Source: Pseudomonas poae (GTDB lineage: Bacteria; Pseudomonadota; Gammaproteobacteria; Pseudomonadales; Pseudomonadaceae). From it: a stretch of 64,000 bases of DNA. The DNA lies in NCBI GenBank assembly GCA_004000515.1, contig CP034537.1, positions 6,717,501-6,781,500 of the forward strand. The letters run 5' to 3'. A program made the position numbers and the translations under genes. The notes beneath the pieces are model-generated. The model was not told the origin of the DNA, did no database searches, and saw only the letters and a list, made by a program, of their open reading frames with translations. Below are positions 1 through 8,576 of this stretch, piece after piece. Position 1 is the first letter of the stretch, and each line of letters begins with the position of its first letter.

Positions 1-549
1 GCTTATGGCAATTTCATGCCCAGCGAAGAGGTGGCGGCACTGGCGCCGTTGCAGCAACAGGCGCGACCGCTGAGCCGCAACGCGCTGTACCAGATCCTGC
101 AACGCAATTTGCGCAGCGAAGCCCAATTGATCCTCGACCCGATCCAAATGGAAGCCGCCCCGCTGGCACACCGCGCGCGGATCCTGTTGGTGGAAGACAA
201 TCCCGTCAACCAACTGGTGGCCAAGGGCATGCTCAGCAAGCTGGGGTGTGAAGTGATTGTGGCGGCTCACGGTGGCGAGGCGCTCAAACGACTTGAGGAA
301 CAACCTTTCGACATGGTGTTGATGGACTGCAACATGCCGGTGATGGATGGCTACGAAGCCAGTCGGCAGATTCGCCGCAGTGGACGCTGGCCGGACCTGC
401 CGATCGTCGCCCTGACCGCCAACGCCCTGTCCGAAGAACGCGAGCGTTGCCGGGCGGCGGGAATGAACGACTACCTGGCCAAACCGTTCCGTCGCGAAGA
501 ACTTAACGGGCTGCTGGATCTGTGGGTGCCGAAGGCGACAAATCTTTGA
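1..549 (+). CDS. sagS: Hybrid sensor kinase, C-terminal receiver domain (partial, SagS-like)
   Basis: This is the 3' end of a gene whose start lies before the window; the frame is open from base 1. The visible 182 residues hold a linker and then a complete receiver domain beginning at RILLVEDNPVNQLVAK. The acidic pocket (EDN), the phospho-acceptor Asp in MVLMDCNMPVMDG, the switch residue in ALTAN and the Lys in LAKPF are all present. This fits a hybrid histidine kinase with a C-terminal REC domain. The name SagS rests on context: in P. aeruginosa sagS sits beside ospR-gpx-msrB, the same order as here. The last 47 bases overlap the convergent MarR gene. The kinase domain cannot be seen, so the name is inferred while the receiver domain is certain. 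Confidence 0.8.
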   Translation, partial: AYGNFMPSEEVAALAPLQQQARPLSRNALYQILQRNLRSEAQLILDPIQMEAAPLAHRARILLVEDNPVNQLVAKGMLSKLGCEVIVAAHGGEALKRLEEQPFDMVLMDCNMPVMDGYEASRQIRRSGRWPDLPIVALTANALSEERERCRAAGMNDYLAKPFRREELNGLLDLWVPKATNL

Positions 550-994
550 TCTGCCGGAGCAACTGATCCAGGCCCGCGCGCAAGGCATCGGCCTGGTTCA
601 GGTCGATACCACTGTCGCACAACAAACGGGTCTTTAGGCCGTGGGTCTCGTCGCGCAGTTGCACACCGGCTTCACTCAGGCTCAGGTGCACTTCCCGCTC
701 ATCCTTGGCACTGCGGCGGCGGCGCACCCATTCGAGCTGCTCCAGGCGTTTAAGCAATGGCGTCAATGTGCCCGAGTCGAGCATCAGGCGTTCGCCCAAC
801 GCCTTGACGGTGGGTTGCGACGGGCTCGTGTCATGCCACTCCCACAGCACCAGCATCACCACGTATTGCGGGTAGGTCAGGCCCAGTTGGTCCAGCATCG
901 GCTTGTACGCACGGGTCACCGCCCGGGACGCGGCGTAGAGCTTGAAACACAGCTGGTCGTCGAGGGCCAGGGAGATGTTGGGCTGGTCGGTCAT
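503..994 (-). CDS. ospR: MarR/OhrR-family redox-sensing repressor (OspR-like)
   Basis: The 163-residue protein is a MarR-family winged-helix regulator. The N-terminal LDDQLCFKLYAASR places Cys16 where OhrR proteins carry the peroxide-sensing cysteine, and a second Cys at 126 could form the disulfide partner of a 2-Cys OhrR. The DNA-binding wing lies around residues 65-105 (LTPLLKRLEQ, then RRRRSAKDERE). The ATG at 994 was chosen because it overlaps the gpx stop (ATGA) and starts the family N-terminus; a longer frame would run back into gpx. Translational coupling to gpx suggests one operon, as for P. aeruginosa ospR with its glutathione peroxidase. Its likely operator is the palindrome at 1529-1542. 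The exact OspR name is an inference from order. Confidence 0.85.
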   Translation of the reverse strand: MTDQPNISLALDDQLCFKLYAASRAVTRAYKPMLDQLGLTYPQYVVMLVLWEWHDTSPSQPTVKALGERLMLDSGTLTPLLKRLEQLEWVRRRRSAKDEREVHLSLSEAGVQLRDETHGLKTRLLCDSGIDLNQADALRAGLDQLLRQIKDLSPSAPTDPAAR

Positions 995-1476
995 TTGAGC
1001 AGGGCTTCGATCTCTTGGGTCAGGTCCTGGGGCTTGGTGGTCGGGGCGAAGCGCTTGACGACTCGACCGTCGCGACCGATCAGGAACTTGGTGAAATTCC
1101 ACTTGATGCCCTTGGAGCCCAGCAGGCCCGGCGCCTGTTTTTTCAACTGCACAAACAGTGGGTGGGCATCGCTGCCGTTCACGTCGATCTTCTTGAACAG
1201 CGGGAAGCTGACACCGAAGTTCAGCTCACAGAATTCGGAAATCGCGCCTTCGTTACCCGGCTCCTGCTTGCCGAACTGGTTGCAGGGAAAACCCAGCACC
1301 ACCAGGCCCTGATCCTTGTACTGCTGCCAGAGCGCTTCCAGCCCCTTGTACTGCGGGGTGAAGCCGCACTTGCTGGCCGTATTGACCACCAGAATGGCCT
1401 TGCCGGAAAAGTCGGCCAAGGTCTTTTGCTCACCTTTGATGGTGGTACAAGGGATGCTCAGCAGGTTGTTGCTCAT
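991..1476 (-). CDS. gpx: Glutathione peroxidase family thiol peroxidase
   Basis: The 161-residue protein reduces hydroperoxides using a thiol, most likely thioredoxin-recycled as in most bacterial Cys-type GPx. The catalytic Cys is residue 37 in NTASKCGFT, the second conserved block is GFPCNQFGKQEPG, and the Trp-Asn pair lies in KWNFTKF. The start at 1476 is supported by a GAGG ribosome site eight bases upstream; a start 36 bases earlier adds residues atypical for the family. It is the first gene of a two-gene unit with the overlapping MarR gene. The perfect palindrome at 1529-1542 lies 53-66 bases before the start codon and is a good candidate operator. Length is normal for the family. Confidence 0.93.
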   Translation of the reverse strand: MSNNLLSIPCTTIKGEQKTLADFSGKAILVVNTASKCGFTPQYKGLEALWQQYKDQGLVVLGFPCNQFGKQEPGNEGAISEFCELNFGVSFPLFKKIDVNGSDAHPLFVQLKKQAPGLLGSKGIKWNFTKFLIGRDGRVVKRFAPTTKPQDLTQEIEALLK

Positions 1477-1528
1477 GGCAGTACCTCGGTAACAAGGGGG
1501 GAAAGAGGACAAACATAGCGCTCAATTC

Positions 1529-1542
1529 AATTGCACGCAATT
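1529..1542. promoter_or_regulatory. Perfect palindrome, candidate MarR/OhrR operator before gpx
   Basis: The sequence AATTGC-AC-GCAATT is a perfect inverted repeat lying 53-66 bases upstream of the gpx start. OhrR-type regulators bind AT-rich inverted repeats containing CAATT/AATTG half-sites, and a MarR/OhrR-type gene is the second gene of the same operon. Autoregulation is therefore likely but inferred. Confidence 0.5.
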
Positions 1543-1555
1543 TAATAACGCGCTC

Positions 1556-1686
1556 TTGTAGTGAGCGGGCTTGTCCCGCGCGGGGGCAACCGCGGTGTTT
1601 CAGAAAATACCGAGGTGCCTGGATTTAGGGCGGCTTCGCCCCCCAGCGCGGGCGGTGCGACGATTCGACAAGCCCGCTCACTACAA
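1556..1686. repeat. Long inverted-repeat element, copy 1 of 3
   Basis: A 131-base element begins TTGTAGTGAGCGGGCTTGTC and ends with its exact reverse complement, with an inner section containing GGCGGCTTCGCCCCCCAGCGCG. It fills the gap between gpx and msrB. Related copies lie at 20077-20213 and, split by an insertion sequence, at 56136-57564. It differs from the shorter REP pairs elsewhere in the window. It encodes no protein and could fold into a long hairpin. Confidence 0.85.
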
Positions 1687-2079
1687 CTAGCGTGGTACGA
1701 AGTCCAGGCAGACCGAATTGATGCAGTAACGCAGGCCGGTCGGCGGCGGGCCGTCCGGGAACACATGGCCCAGGTGCGCGTCGCACTTGGCGCAGGTGAC
1801 TTCGGTTCGGATCATGCCGTGGCTGACGTCACGGATCTCGATCATTGCACTGTCGGCAATCGGTTCGTAAAAGCTGGGCCAGCCGCAGCCAGCATCGAAT
1901 TTGGTCTTGGAGTCGAACAGCGGCTCGTTGCAGCAAATACAGTGGTAGACGCCGTCGGCAGTGGTGGCGTTGTACTTTCCGGAGAACGGGCGCTCGGTGC
2001 CTTTGAGACGGCACACCTGGTACTGCGCCGGGTCGAGCATGTCCTGCCATTCCTGAAGGGTTTTCTGCAACTTTTCCAT
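1687..2079 (-). CDS. msrB: Peptide-methionine (R)-S-oxide reductase MsrB
   Basis: The 130-residue enzyme reduces methionine-R-sulfoxide in proteins. All family marks are visible: zinc-binding Cys pairs at 47/50 and 96/99, the GCGWPSF block at 64-70, and the catalytic Cys119 in [11 protein letters not shown]. The ATG at 2079 matches the usual N-terminus ([11 protein letters not shown]) and normal length; an upstream start would add 37 unrelated residues. It lies 600 bases from gpx on the same strand, separated by a long repeat, so co-transcription is doubtful, but both genes belong to thiol-based oxidant repair. Confidence 0.96.
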   Translation of the reverse strand: MEKLQKTLQEWQDMLDPAQYQVCRLKGTERPFSGKYNATTADGVYHCICCNEPLFDSKTKFDAGCGWPSFYEPIADSAMIEIRDVSHGMIRTEVTCAKCDAHLGHVFPDGPPPTGLRYCINSVCLDFVPR

Positions 2080-2281
2080 CGGTACACCTCGGCAACTGAA
2101 AAACCCTGATCTGTATCTTTTCCGTAGATCAGGTGGCACGTATGATTGCGCCTCTTCAAAACGCCAGTCTGGCACCCGCGCTACCGGCATTCAAACGTAT
2201 TTATGGGTGCGGGCCGCGCAGGATTCACAGTACGGTAGTGTCCCTACCTTCTGGATCGTTCATTTTCAGGATCACATCGCC

Positions 2282-3493
2282 ATGCAGGTCAGCAAATCGA
2301 ACAAGCTCGCCAACGTCTGCTATGACATTCGCGGCCCAGTGCTCAAGCACGCCAAGCGCCTGGAAGAGGAAGGCCATCGCATCCTCAAGCTGAACATCGG
2401 CAATCCGGCGCCCTTTGGTTTCGAAGCGCCGGACGAAATCCTCCAGGACGTGATCCGCAACCTGCCGACCGCACAAGGCTACAGTGACTCCAAGGGCCTG
2501 TTCAGCGCTCGCAAGGCGGTGATGCAGTACTACCAGCAGAAGCAGGTCGAAGGCGTCGGCATCGAAGACATCTACCTGGGCAACGGCGTCTCCGAACTGA
2601 TCGTGATGTCGATGCAAGCCTTGCTCAACAACGGTGACGAAGTACTGGTACCGGCGCCGGACTACCCGCTGTGGACTGCCGCCGTGACCCTGGCCGGCGG
2701 CCACCCGGTGCATTACCTGTGTGACGAAGGCGCCGACTGGTTCCCGGACCTGGCCGACATCAAGGCCAAGATCACCCCAAACACAAAGGCGCTGGTGATC
2801 ATCAACCCGAACAACCCCACTGGCGCGGTCTATTCCAAGGAAGTGCTGCTGGGCATGCTCGAATTGGCGCGCCAGCACAACCTGGTGGTGTTCTCCGACG
2901 AGATCTACGACAAGATCCTCTACGATGACGCCGTGCATGTGTGCACCGCATCCCTCGCACCGGACCTGCTGTGCCTGACGTTCAACGGCCTGTCCAAGTC
3001 CTACCGCGTGGCGGGCTTCCGCTCCGGTTGGATCGCCATTTCCGGCCCCAAGCACAACGCCCAGAGCTACATCGAAGGCATCGACATGCTGGCCAACATG
3101 CGCCTGTGCGCCAACGTGCCGAGCCAACACGCGATCCAGACAGCCCTCGGGGGGTACCAAAGCATCAATGACCTGGTCTTGCCCCAAGGCCGCCTGCTGG
3201 AACAACGCAACCGTACATGGGAGCTGCTTAACGCCATTCCGGGCGTCAGCTGCGTGAAACCCATGGGCGCGCTGTACGCCTTCCCACGCATCGACCCGAA
3301 AGTCTGCCCGATCTTCAACGACGAGAAGTTCGTGCTCGACCTGCTGCTGTCGGAAAAGCTGCTGGTGGTCCAGGGCACTGCGTTCAACTGGCCGTGGCCG
3401 GATCACTTCCGCGTGGTGACTTTGCCGCGTGTGGATGACCTGGATATGGCCATTGGTCGCATCGGCAATTTCCTCAAGTCCTATCGCCAGTAA
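2282..3493 (+). CDS. alaA: Alanine/glutamate-pyruvate aminotransferase (AlaA type)
   Basis: The 403-residue PLP-dependent class I/II aminotransferase closely matches AlaA/YfbQ, which makes alanine from pyruvate and glutamate. Visible marks include the N-terminal LNIGNPAPFGFEAP substrate loop, IINPNNPTGAVYS, the Asp-Tyr pair in SDEIYDKI, and the PLP-binding Lys in GLSKSYRVAGFRSGW. The start at 2282 has an AGGA about ten bases upstream and gives the family N-terminus; an earlier in-frame codon exists but adds no conserved sequence. It is divergent from msrB. A perfect 13-bp hairpin lies just past its stop. Cytoplasmic. Confidence 0.93.
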   Translation: MQVSKSNKLANVCYDIRGPVLKHAKRLEEEGHRILKLNIGNPAPFGFEAPDEILQDVIRNLPTAQGYSDSKGLFSARKAVMQYYQQKQVEGVGIEDIYLGNGVSELIVMSMQALLNNGDEVLVPAPDYPLWTAAVTLAGGHPVHYLCDEGADWFPDLADIKAKITPNTKALVIINPNNPTGAVYSKEVLLGMLELARQHNLVVFSDEIYDKILYDDAVHVCTASLAPDLLCLTFNGLSKSYRVAGFRSGWIAISGPKHNAQSYIEGIDMLANMRLCANVPSQHAIQTALGGYQSINDLVLPQGRLLEQRNRTWELLNAIPGVSCVKPMGALYAFPRIDPKVCPIFNDEKFVLDLLLSEKLLVVQGTAFNWPWPDHFRVVTLPRVDDLDMAIGRIGNFLKSYRQ

Positions 3494-3503
3494 CGGATGT
3501 GCC

Positions 3504-3532
3504 GCTGTACGACCGACAATCGGTCGTACAGC
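3504..3532. terminator. Perfect 13-bp hairpin after alaA; rest of the gap holds the htpX promoter region
   Basis: GCTGTACGACCGA, a three-base loop and its exact complement form a strong hairpin eleven bases after the alaA stop. No T-run follows, so it may be a Rho-dependent end, an mRNA-stabilising stem or a protein site rather than a classical terminator. The remainder of 3494-3796 carries no gene; it ends in a GGAGA ribosome site before htpX. Confidence 0.4.
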
Positions 3533-3796
3533 GAGTATCTGGCAACACTTCTCTGCCCTCCCCAACTCTTTCACCTTGCTGGCTGCCGAGTACCCTCCTA
3601 CCCCCTATAATTACAGGGCTACAACGCAACCGCGTGCTGATCAACCCGTCCTTTGCGTGTCGGAAAAACCTTTCAAGGCTCTACATTCGCGCTGTAGGAC
3701 ACAGTTTGAAATAGTCGCTCAGTTGAATCACCCCATGCCGCACCTTATATACCCCGCAGTACGCGACATATTAAGCATGAGGAGAACTCTACAACC

Positions 3797-4684
3797 ATGA
3801 TGCGCATCCTGCTGTTCTTGGCCACTAACCTGGCGGTCGTGCTGATTGCCAGCATCACCCTGAGCCTTTTCGGCTTCAACGGGTTCATGGCGGCCAACGG
3901 GGTTGATCTCAACCTCAATCAGCTGCTGATTTTCTGTGCGGTCTTTGGTTTTGCCGGCTCGCTGTTTTCGCTGTTCATCTCCAAGTGGATGGCGAAGATG
4001 AGTACCAGCACCCAGATCATTACCCAACCACGCACCCGCCATGAACAATGGCTGATGCAAACCGTGGAGCAATTGTCTCGGGAAGCCGGTATCAAGATGC
4101 CCGAAGTGGGGATTTTCCCTGCCTACGAGGCCAACGCCTTCGCCACGGGCTGGAACAAGAACGACGCACTCGTTGCCGTCAGCCAGGGTCTCCTGGAGCG
4201 TTTTTCGCCCGATGAAGTCAAGGCAGTACTGGCGCACGAGATCGGCCACGTGGCCAATGGCGACATGGTCACCCTGGCACTGGTACAGGGCGTGGTGAAC
4301 ACCTTCGTGATGTTCTTCGCCCGGATCATCGGCAACTTTGTCGACAAGGTGATCTTCAAGAACGAAGAAGGCCGTGGCATCGCCTACTTCGTGGCGACCA
4401 TCTTTGCCGAAGTGATCCTGGGCTTCCTGGCCAGCGCGATCGTGATGTGGTTCTCGCGCAAACGCGAGTTCCGTGCAGACGAAGCCGGCGCACGCCTGGC
4501 GGGTACCAGCGCAATGATCGGTGCACTGCAACGCCTGCGCTCGGAGCAAGGCCTGCCGGTGCACATGCCGGACAGCCTGACCGCCTTCGGGATCAACGGC
4601 GGGATCAAACAGGGCTTGGCTCGCCTGTTCATGAGCCACCCGCCGCTGGAAGAGCGCATTGACGCACTGCGTCGTCGGGGCTGA
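3797..4684 (+). CDS. htpX: Membrane zinc metalloprotease HtpX
   Basis: The 295-residue inner-membrane M48 protease takes part in quality control of membrane proteins. The zinc motif HEIGH is at residues 147-151 with the third ligand Glu in [10 protein letters not shown] near 227. Two hydrophobic segments occupy residues 4-27 and 42-62, and two more flank the catalytic domain at about 155-180 and 195-215. A GAGGAGA ribosome site precedes the ATG at 3797, and a second ATG follows immediately. It is a single-gene unit ended by the strong hairpin at 4698-4731. Length and layout match E. coli HtpX. Confidence 0.97.
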   Translation: MMRILLFLATNLAVVLIASITLSLFGFNGFMAANGVDLNLNQLLIFCAVFGFAGSLFSLFISKWMAKMSTSTQIITQPRTRHEQWLMQTVEQLSREAGIKMPEVGIFPAYEANAFATGWNKNDALVAVSQGLLERFSPDEVKAVLAHEIGHVANGDMVTLALVQGVVNTFVMFFARIIGNFVDKVIFKNEEGRGIAYFVATIFAEVILGFLASAIVMWFSRKREFRADEAGARLAGTSAMIGALQRLRSEQGLPVHMPDSLTAFGINGGIKQGLARLFMSHPPLEERIDALRRRG

Positions 4685-4697
4685 TAGCCCGCCAGAA

Positions 4698-4731
4698 GCA
4701 AAAAAAGGGATCTGATCGCCCCTTTTTTTGC
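4698..4731. terminator. Bidirectional Rho-independent terminator after htpX
   Basis: GCAAAAAAAGGG pairs with a downstream CCCTTTTTTTGC around a short loop, giving a T-run on both strands. It can end htpX on the plus strand and catch transcripts from tpm on the minus strand. Confidence 0.85.
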
Positions 4732-4758
4732 CTGTATTTTGTGTAAAGGCTTCGGCGG

Positions 4759-4856
4759 CCATCGCAGGCAAGCCAGCTCCCACTTGTGGATCTGTGCTAG
4801 CCCGAGGGGATCGAGTACACCACCACCCCTCGTGGGAGCGGGCTTGCCCGCGATGG
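4759..4856. repeat. REP pair (inverted)
   Basis: Two inverted copies of a Pseudomonas REP sequence (GTGGGAGCKGGCTTGCCYGCGATGG) face each other about 50 bases apart between the convergent htpX and tpm genes. The first copy has the CTGGCTTGCCTG variant and the second the CGGGCTTGCCCG variant. Confidence 0.85.
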
Positions 4857-4867
4857 CGATGGTCTTG

Positions 4868-5524
4868 TCAGCGCTTGATCAACTGATACACACGCTCCTC
4901 AAGCCGCGTGACGCCGTCCTGCACAAACTTCCAGCTCTCGCCCAGGATATCCTGCTCTTCCAGCGCCGCCAGGGCCCACCGCTCACCCAGCAGCACGCGA
5001 ACTTCCTCATCGGTGACCGCAAACGGCGGGCCGGCTTTCTGCGTCTGGTCGTAGTCAAGGGCGATCAAGAGCCCCTGGCAGCCTGGCCGCAGGAAGCGGT
5101 TCAGATGCTCGGCGTACCGTGCACGCATCAACGGCGGTAACGCTATCAATGCAGCACGGTCATAAAGTGCCGTGCAATCGGCCAGTGCTTCGGCGTCCAA
5201 GGCGAAGAAATCGCCGCACCACACTTCGATCAAGTCCGACCGGTACACCTTGAACACGCCATGCTGGCTTATACGCGGCGTCAGGTTCTGCTCACTGAAA
5301 AACGACTCGACAGCCTGCTCCGACAACTCCACGCCCATCACCCGGTACCCCTGGCTGGCCAGCCACATCAGGTCCAGGCTCTTGCCACACAACGGCACCA
5401 ATACCTTTGCGCCTTCAGCCAGCGTCAACCGCGGCCAGTGCCGCTGCAGATAAGGGTTGACCTCAGGCAAGTGAAAGCCGATCTGATTACGCGCCCAGCG
5501 CTCCTGCCAAAACTTGGGTTCCAT
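4868..5524 (-). CDS. tpm: Thiopurine S-methyltransferase
   Basis: The 218-residue SAM-dependent methyltransferase matches the bacterial TPMT family, which methylates thiopurines and, in Pseudomonas, selenium and tellurium oxyanions. The N-terminus [18 protein letters not shown] is typical. The SAM-binding region shows [16 protein letters not shown] followed by the acidic [10 protein letters not shown]. It is convergent with htpX and divergent from the dioxygenase gene. Length is normal. Confidence 0.94.
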   Translation of the reverse strand: MEPKFWQERWARNQIGFHLPEVNPYLQRHWPRLTLAEGAKVLVPLCGKSLDLMWLASQGYRVMGVELSEQAVESFFSEQNLTPRISQHGVFKVYRSDLIEVWCGDFFALDAEALADCTALYDRAALIALPPLMRARYAEHLNRFLRPGCQGLLIALDYDQTQKAGPPFAVTDEEVRVLLGERWALAALEEQDILGESWKFVQDGVTRLEERVYQLIKR

Positions 5525-5628
5525 GAAACACCCCCGGAAATTCGATCAAATGGTGCTAAAACTTATATTAGATTTAGATCAATGATCTGATTGAAGATGG
5601 GCCCATGTTAACGCTCAGGACCCTACTT

Positions 5629-6396
5629 ATGCTCCCTAGCCTGTTTATCTCCCACGGCTCGCCCATGCTGGCCCTGCAACCCGGTGCCAGTGGCCCGGCG
5701 CTGCTACGCCTGGCGGCCGAAATGCCACGACCCAAAGCGATCGTGGTGGTGTCGGCGCACTGGGAAAGCCATGAATTGCTGGTCAGTGGCAACGCCGCCC
5801 CGGAAACCTGGCATGACTTCGGCGGCTTCCCCCGCGAATTGTTTGCAGTGCAATACCCGGCACCTGGCGACCCGCAACTGGCCGCCAACATTGTCGAGTT
5901 GCTGCACGCAGACGGCCTTAATGCCCGCATCGACGAACGTCGTCCCTTCGACCACGGCACTTGGGTGCCGCTGTCGCTGATGTACCCGGCAGCGGATATC
6001 CCAGTGATACAGGTGTCGTTGCCCAGCCGCATGGGCCCTGCCCTGCAGACGCGCGTCGGGCATGCGCTTGCCAGCTTGCGTGAACAAGGCGTGTTGCTGA
6101 TCGGTTCCGGCAGCATTACCCATAACCTGGGTGAGCTGGACTGGCACGCAGGCCCCGAGAGCATCGAGCCTTGGGCCCGGGATTTTCGCGATTGGGTGGT
6201 GGATAAACTGGCGACTGATGATGAATCAGCCTTGCATGACTATCGTCGCCAGGCGCCCCATGCCGTGCGTAGTCATCCTAGCGATGAACACTTGTTGCCG
6301 TTGTACTTTGCACGTGGCGCCGGCGGTGCGTTCAGCGTAGCGCACCAAGGTTTCACAATGGGCGCCCTTGGAATGGACATCTACCGCTTCGGCTGA
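5629..6396 (+). CDS. LigB-type extradiol dioxygenase (YgiD/DODA family)
   Basis: The 255-residue protein belongs to the class III extradiol ring-cleavage dioxygenase fold (YgiD/4,5-DOPA dioxygenase-like). Metal-site motifs are clear: FISHGSPM near the start, SAHWESHE, and the FDHGTWVPL block around residue 107, with a further His in SITHNLGEL. The ATG at 5629 was preferred because it starts directly at the conserved LPSLFISHGS and has AGGA nine bases upstream; the ATG at 5605 is an alternative. The natural substrate is unknown. The gene ends just before a bidirectional terminator shared with deaD. Confidence 0.85.
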   Translation: MLPSLFISHGSPMLALQPGASGPALLRLAAEMPRPKAIVVVSAHWESHELLVSGNAAPETWHDFGGFPRELFAVQYPAPGDPQLAANIVELLHADGLNARIDERRPFDHGTWVPLSLMYPAADIPVIQVSLPSRMGPALQTRVGHALASLREQGVLLIGSGSITHNLGELDWHAGPESIEPWARDFRDWVVDKLATDDESALHDYRRQAPHAVRSHPSDEHLLPLYFARGAGGAFSVAHQGFTMGALGMDIYRFG

Positions 6397-6421
6397 CACA
6401 CATCCCCCCAGAAACCCAGGC

Positions 6422-6453
6422 AAAAAAATCCCCGAACCAGTCGGGGATTTTTT
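6422..6453. terminator. Bidirectional terminator between dioxygenase gene and deaD
   Basis: AAAAAAATCCCCGA and TCGGGGATTTTTT form a hairpin with a five-base loop and T-runs in both directions, placed between two convergent genes. Confidence 0.9.
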
Positions 6454-6481
6454 ATGTGCGATCAATCAGCCCAAGGGCGGA

Positions 6482-8155
6482 TCAATCTTCGCGGTAGCGA
6501 CGCAGCTTCAACTGCTTACCGGCAACGCGAGTGTCTTTCAGCTTGGCCAGCAGTTTTTCCAGACCGTCTTCCGGCAGCTCCACCAGGGAGAAGCTGTCAC
6601 GAACCTGGATGCGACCGATGGCTTCACGTGCCAGGCCACCCTCATTGAGGATAGCGCCCAGCAGGTTCTTGGCAGCGATACCATCACGCGCGCCCAGCGC
6701 GGTACGGCAACGAGCACGGCCTTCAGCCAATGGAACCGGAGCACGACGCTCACGATCACCACGGTCTGGACGGTCACCGGAACGCTCTGGACGATCACCG
6801 CGTGGCGCGCTGTTCGGAACCAATGGACGTTCTTTCTCGATGGCTGCCAGGGTCAGGGCCTGACCGTTGGTTGCCTTGCGCAGCAGGGCGGCAGCCAGGG
6901 CACGTGGGGTGCAGCCGATATCGGCGGTCAGGCGGTCCAACAGGTCGCCGTGGGTCGACTCAGCGTCAGCCACCAGTGGCGACAGGCTGTTGGTCAGTTT
7001 CTTGATGCGAGCATCCAGAACAGCCTGGGCATCCGGCAGACGGACTTCGGCAACTTTCTGACCGGTCACACGCTCGATCACTTGCAGCATGCGGCGCTCA
7101 CGTGGAGTCACCAGCAACAGTGCACGACCTTCGCGACCGGCACGGCCGGTACGGCCGATACGGTGAACGTAGGACTCTGGATCGTAAGGCATGTCAACGT
7201 TGAACACGTGGGTGATACGTGGAACGTCAAGGCCACGAGCAGCAACGTCGGTCGCTACAACGATGTCCAGACGGCCATCCTTGAGGGAGTCGATCACGCG
7301 CTCACGTTGGTTCTGGGCGATGTCACCGTTCAGCGCAGCGGCTTTGTAGCCTTTGGCTTCCAGGGCACTGGCCAGGTCCAGGGTCGCTTGCTTGGTGCGC
7401 ACGAACATGATCAGGGCGTCGAAGTCTTCGACTTCCAGCAGGCTCAATACAGCCGAGGTCTTCTGGTCAGCGTGAACCAACAGGTGAGCCTGTTCGATCG
7501 CGGTAACGGTCTGAGTCTTGGTCTGGATCTTGACGTGCTCTGGGTCACGCAGGTGGCGCTCGGCAATGGCACGGATCGACTGTGGCAGGGTGGCCGAGAA
7601 CAGTACGGTCTGACGGGTTGGAGGCAGTGCCTTGAAGATGACTTCCAGGTCATCCATGAAGCCCAGCTTCAACATTTCGTCAGCTTCGTCCAGAACCAGG
7701 TGGTTCACGGTCGACAGGACTTTTTCGTCACGACGCAGGTGGTCGCACAGACGACCCGGAGTGGCGACAACAATTTGTGCGCCATTACGGATTGCTTTCA
7801 GTTGTGGGCCCATAGGCGCGCCGCCGTAAACGGCCACAACGGTTACACCTGGCATTTGCTTGGCGTAGGTTTCGAAAGCGGTTGCTACTTGCAGCGCCAA
7901 CTCACGGGTTGGCGCCAGGATCAGGGCTTGCGGTTCGCGCTTGGCAGGATCGATGCAGTGCAGGATAGGCAGGGCGAACGCGGCGGTTTTACCGGTACCG
8001 GTTTGCGCCTGGCCAATCATGTCCTTGCCGGCCATGATGATCGGGATCGATTGCTGCTGAATCGCCGAAGGTTCTTCGTAGCCGGTCGCTGCGACGGCTG
8101 CAAGAATGTTCGGGTTAAGATTAAAAGCGGCGAAGCCGCCGGTTTCCTGGGTCAT
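6482..8155 (-). CDS. deaD: DEAD-box RNA helicase DeaD/CsdA
   Basis: The 557-residue ATP-dependent RNA helicase acts in ribosome assembly and mRNA remodelling, especially in the cold. Motifs in order: the Q motif near PSAIQQQSIP, Walker A AQTGTGKTAAF, PTRELALQ, TPGRL, DEAD in VLDEADEML, SAT in FSATLP, and HRIGRTGRAGREG. The C-terminus carries an Arg-rich stretch (near 450-480) and a DbpA-type RNA-binding domain ending KLRRYRED. The ATG at 8155 gives the standard start MTQETGGFAAF; a longer frame adds 17 unrelated residues. The leader upstream is unusually long. Confidence 0.96.
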   Translation of the reverse strand: MTQETGGFAAFNLNPNILAAVAATGYEEPSAIQQQSIPIIMAGKDMIGQAQTGTGKTAAFALPILHCIDPAKREPQALILAPTRELALQVATAFETYAKQMPGVTVVAVYGGAPMGPQLKAIRNGAQIVVATPGRLCDHLRRDEKVLSTVNHLVLDEADEMLKLGFMDDLEVIFKALPPTRQTVLFSATLPQSIRAIAERHLRDPEHVKIQTKTQTVTAIEQAHLLVHADQKTSAVLSLLEVEDFDALIMFVRTKQATLDLASALEAKGYKAAALNGDIAQNQRERVIDSLKDGRLDIVVATDVAARGLDVPRITHVFNVDMPYDPESYVHRIGRTGRAGREGRALLLVTPRERRMLQVIERVTGQKVAEVRLPDAQAVLDARIKKLTNSLSPLVADAESTHGDLLDRLTADIGCTPRALAAALLRKATNGQALTLAAIEKERPLVPNSAPRGDRPERSGDRPDRGDRERRAPVPLAEGRARCRTALGARDGIAAKNLLGAILNEGGLAREAIGRIQVRDSFSLVELPEDGLEKLLAKLKDTRVAGKQLKLRRYRED

Positions 8156-8576
8156 GGGTCTGCCTCTAAGTGCATCCGCAAAGACCCATGCTCCAAAGCT
8201 GCGCATGCCGTGTTGAGACTCAAGAGTCGCCCTGGCTGCTTTGTCGGCGGGGATTTGCGAAAACGAATGAATGAAAAAGATTCGTCAAGGGAGAGTCCGC
8301 TGTGCGGACGTGCAGCCGAAGCTGACTTCGGGGAATTGCGCTACCTAAACGCGGCCCGGTTAAAGGCCGGCGCGCACTATACCGGAAATACCTGAAAAGG
8401 GAGCTTTTTTTATCGGAAAGCACCGATAAACCGCGCTGCATCACAGTCTTTGCAGATAGCAGCGGCAAGGTCTATTTTTCAAAGGCCCGGCCCTGTTGGT
8501 CATAACGCTTAAACGATTCACCTAACCCTTGAGACCTTTGGTCCGAAATCCTTCCCCGCGCCCGAGGGCACACCCG
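8156..8576. other. 421-base divergent gap: deaD 5' leader and crotonase promoter region
   Basis: No gene was recognised here. On the minus strand a TATAGT hexamer at 8381-8376 could be a -10 element for deaD, which would give an RNA leader of about 215 bases containing several GC-rich stems. Long structured leaders are common for cold-induced helicase mRNAs. A TTATCGG/CCGATAA stem lies at about 8410-8430. All of this is inferred. Confidence 0.35.

Noticed and set aside
2225..3574. A 449-residue frame opposite alaA
   Set aside because: Antisense shadow of a conserved aminotransferase.
4759..4856. Repeated units that might suggest a CRISPR array
   Set aside because: They are isolated inverted REP pairs at gene ends; no direct repeats with unique spacers and no cas genes.
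6368..8395. A 675-residue open frame opposite deaD
   Set aside because: Antisense shadow; no ribosome site, no motifs, covers a fully conserved helicase.
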